Origin: Rhipidocladum racemiflorum
Lineage: Eukaryota; Streptophyta; Magnoliopsida; Poales; Poaceae
Direction of reading: 5' to 3'
Length of the DNA stretch: 64,000 bases
NCBI GenBank assembly: GCA_036346355.1
Contig: CM070569.1
Coordinates: 41,332,276-41,396,275, forward strand
Below, piece by piece: positions 54,301-64,000 of the stretch. How positions within the stretch are numbered: position 1 is the stretch's first letter; each line of letters begins with the position of its first letter. Below the pieces are notes generated by a model. That model saw nothing but the letters and a program-made list of their open reading frames with translations, did no database searches and had not been told where the DNA came from. The position numbers and the translations under genes were made by a program.

Positions 54301-56238
54301 ATAATACAAGTTATAGTTCAAGGGAAATATTTCATATACAAACAAGATTGTGGTTTAATATGATTTTGGAGTTATGATAGTACCATGATATACTTACTAC
54401 TTGTTGGATACTATATCGAATTGGATTATTCATACGATTGTAAAATTATGGTAATTTAAGGATTATTGGAGATTACAAAATTGATTATAAGGATTGTAAT
54501 CAAACCATGAGACTTGTAGTTTTATGAAATAAACTATTGGTGGAATAGAATAGTACGATAGAAATGCTTAGGCTCGCAATCGGTCAGTATGCACCTATAG
54601 GTGGGAAATTCTTATAACTCTTGGAAACTTGTGTTGAAAGTTATAGGCAGAGTATTGCCGTTGGTTTACAAAATAAAAATAAAATGAAAAATGGTTAGAC
54701 TTGGGCGGAATGGTTGGTCTGGCGGGTGTGGATTGAACACTAGTTTTCATTGTGCAAGTACCGCTCCAAGTCAATTAAGGACCGACGCTTATGACTGTCT
54801 CCATTCTGAGCATAACCGTACTACCACATGTCTAACATGGTACGACCTGGCTAAATAATTTGTAGAAACCTAACTTAGACTCACCAGATGGTGGAATGTG
54901 AGTGCCGGATAGAGGCAAGGCTGTTTTTTTCTCACACGGCGCAAGAGGGGGCTTCTGTACTGGGTAGATAGAACCCTAACAGCGGTGAAACCTCAGCGGG
55001 TGGGTCATGTTAGGCGTATACATTGTAAACGCTTTGTCATGATATCTCTGCCGGCACACCTAAGGAAGTGTGTTAATAGCTTGGCATCAAGAGAATATCA
55101 TGTCTTGTGAGTAAAGCTGTACACCTCTGTAGAGTTAAAACTATTCGAATAGCTGTGCCCACGGTCAAGGGCAAAGCGAAGAATGCTTTCATATTGGTAG
55201 ACTTTTGTTTTTGTTTTAAAAACTGATCTTTTGGGATCCAGGAGTGGTTAGAACTCTCGGGTGTGCTTCTGGCGGCTAGAGCCAGGTAGGTGGATTGAAC
55301 CTGTTTTGTGAACCATGGCAGATAGAGCCATGTGGATGGATTAAACCCTGATCTTTTTGAGATGTGGCGGATAGAGCCTGTATACTAGTGATTGGTGGCT
55401 AGAACCTTCACTAGAGTTATTAATAATTTCAAATGTACAAATAATTGTTAAAATGGCTTTGTGAAAATATTACATGTAAAGTTTTTGAAAGTGTTGCTTT
55501 GCGCAAAAGAACCATATTAAGCCATCTTTGGATAGCCTACATTATGCATTTTTCCCAGACTTGCTGAGTACTTTATGTACTCACATGCTACATTCTAAAC
55601 TATCTCAGAAGTGAAGGAAGCTGTCAAAGGAGATTCTAAGGACTAGGACGCGTACCACACTCGATTGCTTGTGGGCATATGAATGGGTCACCACTTGGTG
55701 TTATCTTCTTCCGCTGCAGTTGTTCTATTTGTTCAGCCTGTTAAGGCCGTAATGGTAAACCTCGACCATAAGGTCCCTGCTTTTATTTGGTGTTATTATT
55801 ATTTGGTTATATGTAATCGTGATATGGTTGTTGATTCATCACTGTTTGGCTGTGTGTACTAGTTACTGATCTGGGACTAGTACAGAAATACACAGGAGAT
55901 TTCGGATAACCAATCCGGGGTCTCACATTGGGCCAAAGAGTGACCCTAAGCATCCTGTAGAGCACCGCTGGCACCTCCTTTAGACCCTTGATGGTCCCAA
56001 CGGTGAAGCGCTGTGAGGTGTCATAAAGTGCCTCAATCTGCTCAGTTAATACCTTCTTTGCATGCAGCTTAGGACTCCCATCAACTCTGAGGTTGAGCAC
56101 TCTAGCGAACCTCTTCTTGTTAGCCACATACCAGACTCTGTCTGTCATCCACCAAATGGCTTCTTCCTTTTTGTCAAAGTAGAGGGTGGCATGAAATTGC
56201 ATGATCATTTCATTGTTCCAATCATACTTGAATGGCAT
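50746..56238 (-). pseudogene. SIRE-like extra ORF (plant-transposon-protein type), split by solo LTR B
   Basis: The N-terminal part (56238-55933) reads MPFKYDWNNEMIMQFHATLY and WWMTDRVWYV, the characteristic start of the domain encoded between pol and the 3' LTR in many grass SIRE elements. The reading resumes at 51398 (ERDASAISSYSRNLLFHFVE, then FLWEMMRHNAQ) after 4.5 kb of inserted LTR. A frame change near 51120-51180 is needed to reach the acidic C-terminus ending SDDDDEE at 50746. The function of this ORF family is not known; it is often called env-like or gag-like without proof. The N-terminal side is cut at about 56248. Confidence 0.7.
51404..55927 (+). mobile_element. Giant solo LTR, copy B, 4524 bp, TSD TTGAG/TTGGG
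   Basis: TGTAACAGCCCCAATTTCGG start, CGGGGTCTCACA end. Flanks TTGAG (51399-51403) and TTGGG (55928-55932) differ at one base. It is homologous to copies A and C through the GC-rich centre (about 52670-53010) and the AT-rich 3' half. GC-rich ORFs on both strands at 52552-53046 are compositional artefacts. Younger than the SIRE-like element it splits. Confidence 0.87.
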
Positions 56239-56248
56239 TAGGTTCTTA
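55928..56248 (-). mobile_element. SIRE-like internal region, remainder
   Basis: Carries the N-terminal part of the extra ORF and then stops matching at about 56248, so the rest of the element (pol, gag, 5' LTR) is deleted. Confidence 0.65.
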
Positions 56249-56525
56249 ATCAGTATCGATTAAGTTAACTATTGTAGAGTGGTGTCACAGTTCTGATATA
56301 ATTGTTTATGTCTTAGCAATAGAAAATCAGTATCGAGCTGTTGGTGATTTTTTAGAAAATTAGTATCGAGCTGTTGGTGATTTTCTAGTTAATTTCGATA
56401 ATGTGAACCTTGTTGCGCCCTCGCCCACTAGGTTTGAGCCTCGACGGGCCAGTGACTCTCACCATCTTCTCTACAGTAGATGTCGGAGCTTTTAGCCTAA
56501 ATTTTAAAAGAAAACAATGGCATAA
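56249..56525. other. Spacer with a short tandem duplication
   Basis: A unit of about 36 bp containing AGTATCGAGCTGTTGGTGAT is doubled at 56328-56388, with a further AATCAGTATCGA word at 56250. No gene. Confidence 0.5.
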
Positions 56526-56529
56526 GGGT

Positions 56530-56930
56530 ATGCAAAAGGCAACATATTCAATGCAATTAAAGTTTTCGTGCAACCATCGTGCAACCCTACTAAAAAAAGT
56601 TTCAAAAAATTCTGAAAAAAATCATGGATGTACATCTCAACTTACCCCATCTACATATAAAATTTCATGATAAAATATATACTATGCTAGAAGTTACAAA
56701 AAAAGATAAATTTTGTGTTGTCTACTGTAGCAAGATTCCAAGCGAAAATTTGTCTTTTTTGTAACTTTTAGCATAGTACGTATTTGATCGTGAAATTTTA
56801 TACGTAGATGGGGTAAGTTGAGATGTACATCTATAAATTTTTTTTAGAATTTTTTAAAACATTTTTAGTAGGGTTGCACGATGGTTACACGAAAACTTTA
56901 ATTGCACTGGATATTTTGCCTATGCAAAAT
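56530..56930. mobile_element. Fold-back (long inverted repeat) element, about 400 bp
   Basis: The left arm (from about 56530 to 56720) is the reverse complement of the right arm (about 56740 to 56930) at roughly 85-90% identity. Shared blocks include GCAATTAAAGTTTTCGTG, CATCGTGCAACCCTACTAAA and ATGTACATCTCAACTTACCC. The centre is a short loop around CTACTGTAGCAAG. No ORF. MITE-like; target duplication not resolved. Confidence 0.8.
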
Positions 56931-56940
56931 GTCCTGCAGT

Positions 56941-57687
56941 TAAGGCTAGAAACGAGCTGAGCCGAGCCAGGCTCGGCTCGGCTGGGCTCGGTCAGGTAGC
57001 GAGCCTGCTCGAGTCAGGCTCGGCTCGGTGAAGCAACGAGCTCGAAAAGGCGGCTCGGCTCGGTCTTGGCTCGCGAGCCGGCTCGTTGGCTCGCCGAGCC
57101 CAGGCCATGGCAGCACTCAGGTCTCTAGCACTAGCATCTCAGCAGCCAACATTTGAGATTTTGAGACTTCCAAGATCAGCAAATAATATATATTTCATCA
57201 ACTCATAACCATGATCAACCAAGATCACGCTGATTTGGATGGGCCATTCCGGCATGGGCCATTGGGCCAACACTGTTGTGAGACCGAGCCACGCAGTGCA
57301 AGCTTGATCCAGGCCAAGACCCACTGTAAACAGTCCATTCATGTATTTGCAGTGAATAATATTAACTTACTAGTTACTACTAAATAATTGTAGTTGCTTA
57401 GTTGCTCTCTATCACACTTGTAGGAAATGGAATTGTCTCAACATCATCTTTTTCCTAAAAATATAAGTTATTAGTCATACTAAATTCCCTGCATGGGCTG
57501 GACCGCCGAGCCAATTTGGCTCGCGAGCCGGCTCACTGGTCGAGCCGAGCCCGCTCGCTGTTTTTGCGAGCCTGAAAAATAGGCTCGGCTCAAGCTCCGA
57601 GCCACGAGCCACGAGCCTGTGCAAGCCGAGCAAAGCTCGGGCGAGCCCGAGCCGAGCCACGAGCCACGAGTTTATTTTCCTGCCCTA
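56941..57687. mobile_element. GGCTCG-rich non-autonomous hAT-like element, 747 bp, TSD CCTGCAGT
   Basis: Left end TAAGGCTAGAAACGAGCTGA; the right end reverse-complements to TAGGGCAGGAAAATAAACTC. CCTGCAGT flanks both sides (56933-56940 and 57688-57695). Both ends are dense in GGCTCG/CGAGCC words in direct and inverted order. The middle (57100-57480) is ordinary sequence with no supported ORF. Confidence 0.8.
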
Positions 57688-57715
57688 CCTGCAGTGGAAT
57701 CCTGCTGGATCTAGT

Positions 57716-60700
57716 TGTGAGCCCCCGGATTGGCTATCCGGAAACTCCTGTGTATTTCTGTACTAGTCCCAGATCAGTAGCTAGTACACACAGTCCAACA
57801 GTGAAGAATCAACATCCATCTCACGATTTCAAATAACTAAATAAGAATAATACCAAGTAAAAGCAAAGACTTTAAGGTCAAGGTTTACCATTACGGCCTG
57901 AACAGGCAGAACAACTTGAACAACCGCAGCGGAAGACGATAACACCAAAGCGACCCATCCAACTGCCCACAGGCAATCGAGTGGAGAGCGCGTCCTAGTC
58001 GATGGAATTCCTTTGACAGCTTCTTTCACTTCTGAGGTAGGATCAAAATGTAGCACGTGAGTACATAAGGTACTCATCAAGTCTGGGAAATTATGCACAA
58101 TGTAAGCTATCCAAAGATGGCTTAATATGGTTCTTTTGCTTAAAGCCAAGTTTCATCAAACCATACTTGTTAATAAATTTCACAAAGCATATTTAAGCAA
58201 TTCGTTTTAATAATTGAATTACGTAATATATCAGTGAAGGTTCTAGCCACCATTCACTAGTATACAGGCTCTATCCGCCACATCTCAACAAGATCAGGGT
58301 TCAATCCATTCACATGGCTCTGTCTGCCATGGTTCACAAAATCAGGTTCAATCCACCTACATGGCTTTAGCCGCCAGAAGCACACCCGAGAGTTCTAACC
58401 GCTCCCAGATCCCAAAACAAACCATTGTTTAGTTTGAAACCAAAAACCAAAGTCTACCAGTATGAAAGCATTCAGCAAGCTTTGCCTTTGACCGTAGGCA
58501 CGGCTATTCGAATAGTTTTAACTCTGCAGAGGTGTCTGACTTTACCCACAAGACATGATATTCCCTTGATGCCATGCAATTAGCACACTTCCTTGGAGTG
58601 CGCGGCAGAGATATCATGACAAGGCCTTTACAATGTATCGCCTAACGACCCGCGGTGAGGTTTCACCATTTGTTAGGGTTATATCCACCCGATCTGAAGC
58701 CCCCTCTTGCGCCGTGTGAGAAAAACAGTCTTGCCTCTATCTGGCGCTCACATTCCACCGTTTGGTGAGTCTAAGTTAGGTTTCTACAAATTATTCAGCC
58801 AGGTCGTGCCCACTTTGACATGTGGTTGTACGGTTATGCTTAGAATGGAGACAGTCATAAGCGTCGGTCCTTAATTGACTTGGGGCGGTACTTGCACAAT
58901 GAAGACTAGTGCTCCATCCGCACCCGCCAAACAAACCATTCCGCCTAAGTTCAAACCATTTTTCATTTTATTTTTATTTTGTAAACCAACGGCAATACTC
59001 CTTGCCTATAACTTTCAACACCAGGTTTCAGGAGATAAATGAAATTTTCCACCCATAGGTGACTACTGATCGATTGCGATTCTAAGCATTTCTACCGAAC
59101 TATTCTATTCCACCAATAGTTTATTTTATAAAATACAAATCCCCGGGTTTGATTACAATTCTTATAATCAATTATGTATTCTCCAATAATCCTTCTATTG
59201 CCATAACTTTATAATCATAAGAATAATCCAATGCAATATAGTATCCCACAAGTAGGAAGTACATCATGGTATTATCAAAACTCCAAAATCTTATTGAACC
59301 ACAATCATGTTTATATCGGAAATATTTCCCTTGAACTATAATTTGTATCATTGATTTATCCATCATTTAAACGACGATCAATCTCATCATCCACCAAGAA
59401 TATTTCACAAAATCGTCTACTAAACCACCGAGAATACTTCACAATGCCATCTCTAATCATCTAGAATACAATCCACCGATAATCCTTCATAATATCATAT
59501 ATTTAATCATTCACACTATCACCTCTACATCATCAACTTTAATCCACCAAGAATACGTAATATTATCATTTACTAAACCCCCAAATATTATTCCGTAAAA
59601 CTCAGATTTTATTAATTCATCGTCAATAGTAGTTTCCTTTCACACTGATACCAAGTTAACTAAATAACCCACACATATTCTGCATTGTTCACAATTCTCC
59701 ATAATGATTATCACCTATCTATATTTCCATAGCCATCTATTTCGTAATTAGTTCGTGAATAGTAGTTCCCAACAAACACTAATAATCCAACTATCTCTGA
59801 TTCTCATTTGATATTATTTTATCAACCTAAGAAATCCAATTCAACATGTTATCTACTTGCAATGATCTATTTAATCCATCATGAATACTTCACAATACCC
59901 TACATCCTCCAAAATTTCCCACAATCCATTATAATGTGAACTACTACCACAATCCAACGTCACAATATTCAATGATCACCATTCATCAATCCATTTCATC
60001 TTACCGACCCTCACATCATCACCAATATTCATCTATTTCCCATTTACATTCCATACTATTGGTTCCATCCAAAAGGTCTTCCAAACAGTCATTCCCCTAG
60101 TCAAAGATTATTTTCCCAAAAATATGTATTATGGTGGATTACTGTACTAGGGCGACAAAGGATTGTGGATAACAATATCAAGGAGGTATGAACAACCGGT
60201 ATAACTAATAGCCTAACGTTAACATCATCATTTTATATAAATAGCAATGCAATTAGTAAAACATTATAAAACATTTATAAATCGTGGGATCAACATGCGT
60301 CAAGGAGACTTGCCTCGGTCACAGCGAGGGTCTCGAGGTCTTGAAGTCCGGCGACGGGGTTGGCGAACTCGACGGGATCGTCAGCTACGCGCAAAACGGT
60401 ACAACAAATAAATAACCATAAAATAAATAAAATCCAAAAATTAAAAAAGTAGTACTGGCAGGTAGGTATTGATTTTAGATGAATTTAGAAATTTGAACGG
60501 AGTCAATCGGAGTTCGTATGCAAAAGTTATGATCGTCTGAAGTTCGAAAATGCTGGAAAATGGAAAATTGAGGAATATTCCTCGGAATCTTTATTTTGGC
60601 TGAATTATTATTCCTTTGGCTCTATTACACGTGGGACCATGCTGTCATTGAAAGGGAGCTTCTTCAACCTTGCTCCATGCCATGGCCAAACAGAGAGCAT

Positions 60701-62264
60701 GAGGAAGATGGGGGTGTCGGCCATGGAGGGCACCTTGGAGGCCGACGGGTGGGGGAGAAGGGAGAGGAGAGGGCGGCGTGGCCGGAGATGGCGAGCGGTG
60801 ACCAGCGGCCAGCGAGATCAGGCGCCTGGCCAGCGGCCATAGGAAGCGGCCAGCGGGGCCGAGGCGGCGGCGGAGGTGTGGCTTTCGGGCGGGGAAGCCG
60901 TGGCGTAGCCGGCGAAGCGAAGCGGCGGCGGCGTGCGAGCGGCGGCCTGTGGCAGCGATGAGGGCAACTCGACCAGCGGCCATGTGTCGGTGGCGGTGGC
61001 GAAGCGGCAGCCGTGGTCAGTGGGCCAGACGCGCCTGGCGGCAAACGAAGGCCCCAATTTGGCCAAAAATTCGAAATTTGCCACAAATTTGAACATGATA
61101 CTACCAAATGGATGATGAATCATCTAGAGTACAACTAGAACGACTCACAATTGCAAAGAATTGAACAATTGCTCACCGGAGACGAAGAATTTGGCGAAGA
61201 ACTCGGGTTCGGCCGAAACGACAACAACGCGAAATTCGTCTCCAAATCTTGAGGGATCCTAAAATTGATTGAAATGTTAGATGCTAGACTTCCTCACGGT
61301 CACAAAGAACCCACCGGAGTTGAGAAAAACCCCACCGGAGAGAGATCTATGGCCAAGAACTTGAAGAACGCCGAAAATATGACCCGGCGTTGGTTTTCTT
61401 GATCTCCCGGTCGATTCGGTTAGAGAGGCTAAAGGGGAGTTCCACCACCGGGAAGAGGACTCTTATACGGAGAGAAGGGAAGTGGAATAACGCGGAACGG
61501 AGTTGAAACGGCCAAGTTATGAGCATTAATGTTATTTTCGGTTTTTTCTTAATGCGACGGTTTCCGACGAGCTTAGCGACTAATAATGGTGGGGAATGGC
61601 AAGAGGACGTCGCTACGGATTCAACGGACCCGGCCGTGATGAATTTGGAGTTGTGATGGAGGAGATATGAGGATTTGAAGAAAGCACTAGCCATGGGAGC
61701 TTGTAGGAGTTCTTCCATGGCAACTTGACAGCCCAAGGTTGAAGAAGGCACTGTTCATGCCACATGGTGACTCGCGATTGGCCGAGAATTACGTAAATGA
61801 ATCGTCCTAGAGAAAAATTAGGAAAAATGGTCTAAAAATTCCGAAAAAATTTCTATAACCATTTTGGAATATTTGGAACCCAATAAAATTGGTTTTGCGG
61901 AATTTAGATGAAATTTGTGGAATTAAATATTCAGGCGCGGATTGCGGGTATTAAACAAAAGCCGCGCGAGATAAAATAGGAGCGAAGGTCCAAAAATCCG
62001 GAGAATCGTTCCAAAAATCATTATGGAATATTTGGGACATCATTGAAGTGATTTTGGGATTTTTGGAGTATTTTTCAACTCGGGTGAAATTTTAGGTACC
62101 GGCGGGAATCTGGAACTTCGATTTTTCGACCGGAAGGGAATTGAATCTCGATTTTGGTTGGGAAAGGATGACAGGTTAATATAAACACCAAAGGAACTCC
62201 AATTCTTGAATTTAATTTATTTAAATTAGATTTTCTCTAGAAAGGCGAAACTGAGGATATTAGA
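57716..62264 (-). mobile_element. Giant solo LTR, copy C (inverted), 4549 bp, TSD CTAGT
   Basis: Plus-strand start TGTGAGCCCCCGGATTGG, end CTGAGGATATTAGA (the TGTTACA terminus has mutated). CTAGT flanks it at 57711-57715 and 62265-62269. Colinear in reverse with copies A and B. Its right end is 42 bp before the ATG of the GDSL gene at 62307. A minus ORF (57829-58149) matches the ORF of copy A. GC-rich ORFs at 60596-61123 are compositional. Confidence 0.87.
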
Positions 62265-62306
62265 CTAGTATTCTAGTCAGATCCACCGCAACATCAAGAA
62301 TTCAAG

Positions 62307-62928
62307 ATGACCAACCTGCTGCTGCCGTGTGCCGTCTCGCTTCTCCTCCTCGCGGGATCGGGATTGGCCGCCGTCCCCTCCCTGGCCCGCTCCGCCGCCC
62401 GACACTACGACTCCATCTTCAGCCTCAGCGACTCCTTCGCCGACACCGGCAACAACCCCGTCGTCTTCGGCTGGTACTCCGTCTTCAACCCCGTCACGCG
62501 GCCCCCCTACGGCTCTACCTTCCTCGGCCGCCCCACCGGCCGCAACTCCGACGGCCGCCTCATCCTCGACTTCGTCGGTGCGTACGCGTGTTTAACTAGT
62601 GCTTGTCTGCCTATCAATTCGATCTCCATCACAAGCTTGTCATATGCACCACTCGTTTGTCATGCGCCAATCATGAAGTAGTCACTGTTGGTTGCTCCGC
62701 TTGCAGCTGAACGCCTGAGCCTGCCGTACGCGCCGCCTTTCCTGGCGCACAACGGGAGCTTCCGCCGAGGCGCTAACTTCGCCGTCGGAGGCGCCACCGC
62801 CCTCGACGCCGGTTTCTTCCACGACGGGGAGGCCCCGGGCGCTAGCAAGTTCCCTCTGAACACCAGCTTGGGCGTGCAGCTGCAGTGGTTCGAGTCGCTC
62901 AAGCCTTCCCTCTGCGGAACAACCCAAG
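62307..62928 (+). CDS. GDSL esterase/lipase, exons 1-2 (partial, continues past window)
   Basis: Exon 1 is 62307-62577 and exon 2 is 62707-62928; the joins are G|GTGCGT...TTGCAG|CTGAA and CAAG|GTTAGC. Further exons lie beyond an intron still open at the window edge. A signal peptide (residues 1-21) is followed by block I with HYDSIFSLSDSFADTGNN. Catalytic Ser43 and the following DTGNN are kept, but the Gly of Gly-Asp-Ser is Ser41. Exon 2 gives LPYAPPFLAHNGSFRRGANFAVGGAT, which includes the block II Gly of the SGNH fold, then VQLQWF. This is a secreted plant SGNH hydrolase of the At1g28600/At5g45910-like group. Blocks III and V (Asn and Asp-His) are not in view, so activity cannot be judged. 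A solo LTR fills the promoter position. Confidence 0.85.
62578..62706 (+). other. Intron 1 of the GDSL gene
   Basis: 129 bp, GT...AG, at the same place as the intron in the pseudogene at about 48100-48169. Confidence 0.8.
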
Positions 62929-62939
62929 GTTAGCAAATA

Positions 62940-63177
62940 ATCCCTCCCGTTATTTTAGACATGGTATTCAAAATATATTTTGATCGTTAATTTTTAGTAC
63001 AATATATTTATAAAATCTAATAAAATTATAATATTATAAAAGTACTTTTTAAAACAAATTTACATATATGATATTTATGTAGCTAATTTAAATATTTAAA
63101 AATATATTAACAGTTAAAGTTTCGAAAGTTTGACTACACTTATATCTAAAATGATGGCAATTTATAACTGGAGGGAC
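62940..63177. mobile_element. Stowaway MITE in GDSL intron 2, TSD TA
   Basis: Left ATCCCTCCCGTTATTTTAGA; the right reverse-complements to GTCCCTCCAGTTATAAATTG. Flanking TA at 62938-62939 and 63178-63179. 238 bp. It begins 12 bp after the splice donor. Confidence 0.82.
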
Positions 63178-63296
63178 TAGGTTCGCAAGTTATACACAGC
63201 TAGCTGCGCAACAGGAAATGCAAATCTCCACCTACCCTCTTTGCCATACATCCATCTCGAGATTCAGGCCAAAATTTGTATTTATTTTGTATTCTA

Positions 63297-63562
63297 CTCT
63301 ATCTGTTTCGGAATAAATGTTATTGTATATTCTTTTGCTTCTACTAAACTACATCTACCAAAAGTTGTATTTCCTATTTTTATTATATCTTTGAATAGTG
63401 TGTTTTACTCTAGTCTACGGTACCAAATGGCATTAGAAATAGCTAAAGGAGAAGGATATAAAAGGGAGAAATGGTGAAAAATCACATTAAAATTGTAGAA
63501 TGATGTGTATTTAGAAATAAAATTTAAAAACTAGGATGACATATCTTCAAAAAAGGAGGGAG
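63297..63562. mobile_element. Stowaway-like MITE in GDSL intron 2, TSD TA
   Basis: Left CTCTATCTGTTTCGGAATAA; the right reverse-complements to CTCCCTCCTTTTTTGAAGAT. TA on both sides. The ends are diverged. Confidence 0.65.
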
Positions 63563-63564
63563 TA

Positions 63565-63715
63565 TTTTCCTACAGCACCTTATCTCTCTTGATCTCCTCT
63601 TCCCCTGATCTCTCTCTCTCTATCTCTTTCCTTCTGTTGCGAGAAAAAGACTACTTATTAAGGTCATATTGGGTCCGGGGACAAGAAAAGATTGAGAGAA
63701 AAGATTAGTAGGAGG
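63565..63715. other. Intron sequence with CT-rich microsatellite
   Basis: TCTCTCTCTCTATCTCT at about 63609-63625. No other feature. Confidence 0.5.
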
Positions 63716-64000
63716 CAGGGTTCACAAAACCGCGAAAAACCGTTCGAAAACCACGGTTTTCGACCTTACCGCTCCGGTTCGAAATCTAAAACCGCTCGGT
63801 AAACCGGTCTAATTCCAAAAAAAATTAAAAAAAAAATAAAAAATTTGGAAAAATTTATGTGTCCGGTTTTTCGTGAAAAACCGCGGTTTTCGTTGAAAAC
63901 CGTTTTAGAAGAACATTCAATTGGTCGCAAGCGGTTTTTCGTCAAAACCGAGCGGTTTTTCGTCAAAAACCGCGGTTTTCGTCAAAAACCGCGGTTTTCT
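63716..64000. mobile_element. hAT-like element, left part (cut by window edge)
   Basis: CAGGGTTCACAAAACCGCG start, followed by many GAAAACCGCGGTTTTCG palindromic words (63735-64000). The CAGGG end and word-rich subterminal zone resemble the hAT element at 36380, but the right end and target duplication (candidate GTAGGAGG) are outside the window. Confidence 0.5.

Overview
This window is nuclear DNA from a grass (Poaceae). The evidence is plant-style spliced genes with GC-rich first exons (an LRR receptor kinase and GDSL lipases), an intronless S-domain receptor kinase, Stowaway and Tourist MITEs with TA and TTA target duplications, a CACTA element carrying a Ulp1-type protease domain, and SIRE/Maximus-like Ty1/copia elements. 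I cannot name the species. Only about 5 kb is host coding sequence. The rest is a nest of transposable elements plus low-copy AT-rich spacer.

Region 1 (1-14974) is nested. A CACTA transposon, of which 11712-14974 remains in view, was split by a SIRE-like copia element on the minus strand. Its gag lies at 859-2664, its primer-binding site at 2709-2721 and its long 5' LTR at 2724-11711. That LTR was then hit by a complete 4862-bp LTR element with identical LTRs, flanking TCAAC duplications and no long ORF (4418-9279), and by a copia solo LTR (9489-10889, duplication CAAAG). The CACTA tail carries a 287-bp-arm near-perfect hairpin and a block of subterminal repeats.

Region 2 (15072-31240) starts with a 4.3-kb solo LTR. 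It continues with an AT-rich block bounded by inverted arms that contain tandem arrays (about 19.7-23.8 kb), a duplicated 0.5-0.6 kb segment, a decayed LTR and MITEs. I found no convincing host gene here.

Region 3 (31241-48280) holds the host genes: an intact S-domain (G-type lectin) receptor kinase (31672-33963), an LRR receptor-like pseudokinase with one intron (44491-47112), and a broken GDSL esterase/lipase copy (47833-48280). Several MITEs, a hAT-type element and a copia gag remnant lie between them.

Region 4 (48281-62264) is again nested retrotransposons: an Angela-like LTR in the GDSL pseudogene, a second SIRE-like element with a 3' LTR and a broken extra ORF, a 4.5-kb solo LTR inside that ORF, a fold-back element, a GGCTCG-rich hAT-like element, and a third 4.5-kb solo LTR in inverted orientation. 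That last LTR ends 42 bp before the start codon of a second GDSL gene (62307 onward), which runs off the right edge. The two GDSL copies look like an ancient tandem pair separated by about 14 kb of retrotransposons.

The two receptor-like kinases are membrane signalling proteins and the GDSL proteins are secreted hydrolases. Nothing in the sequence links them in one pathway.
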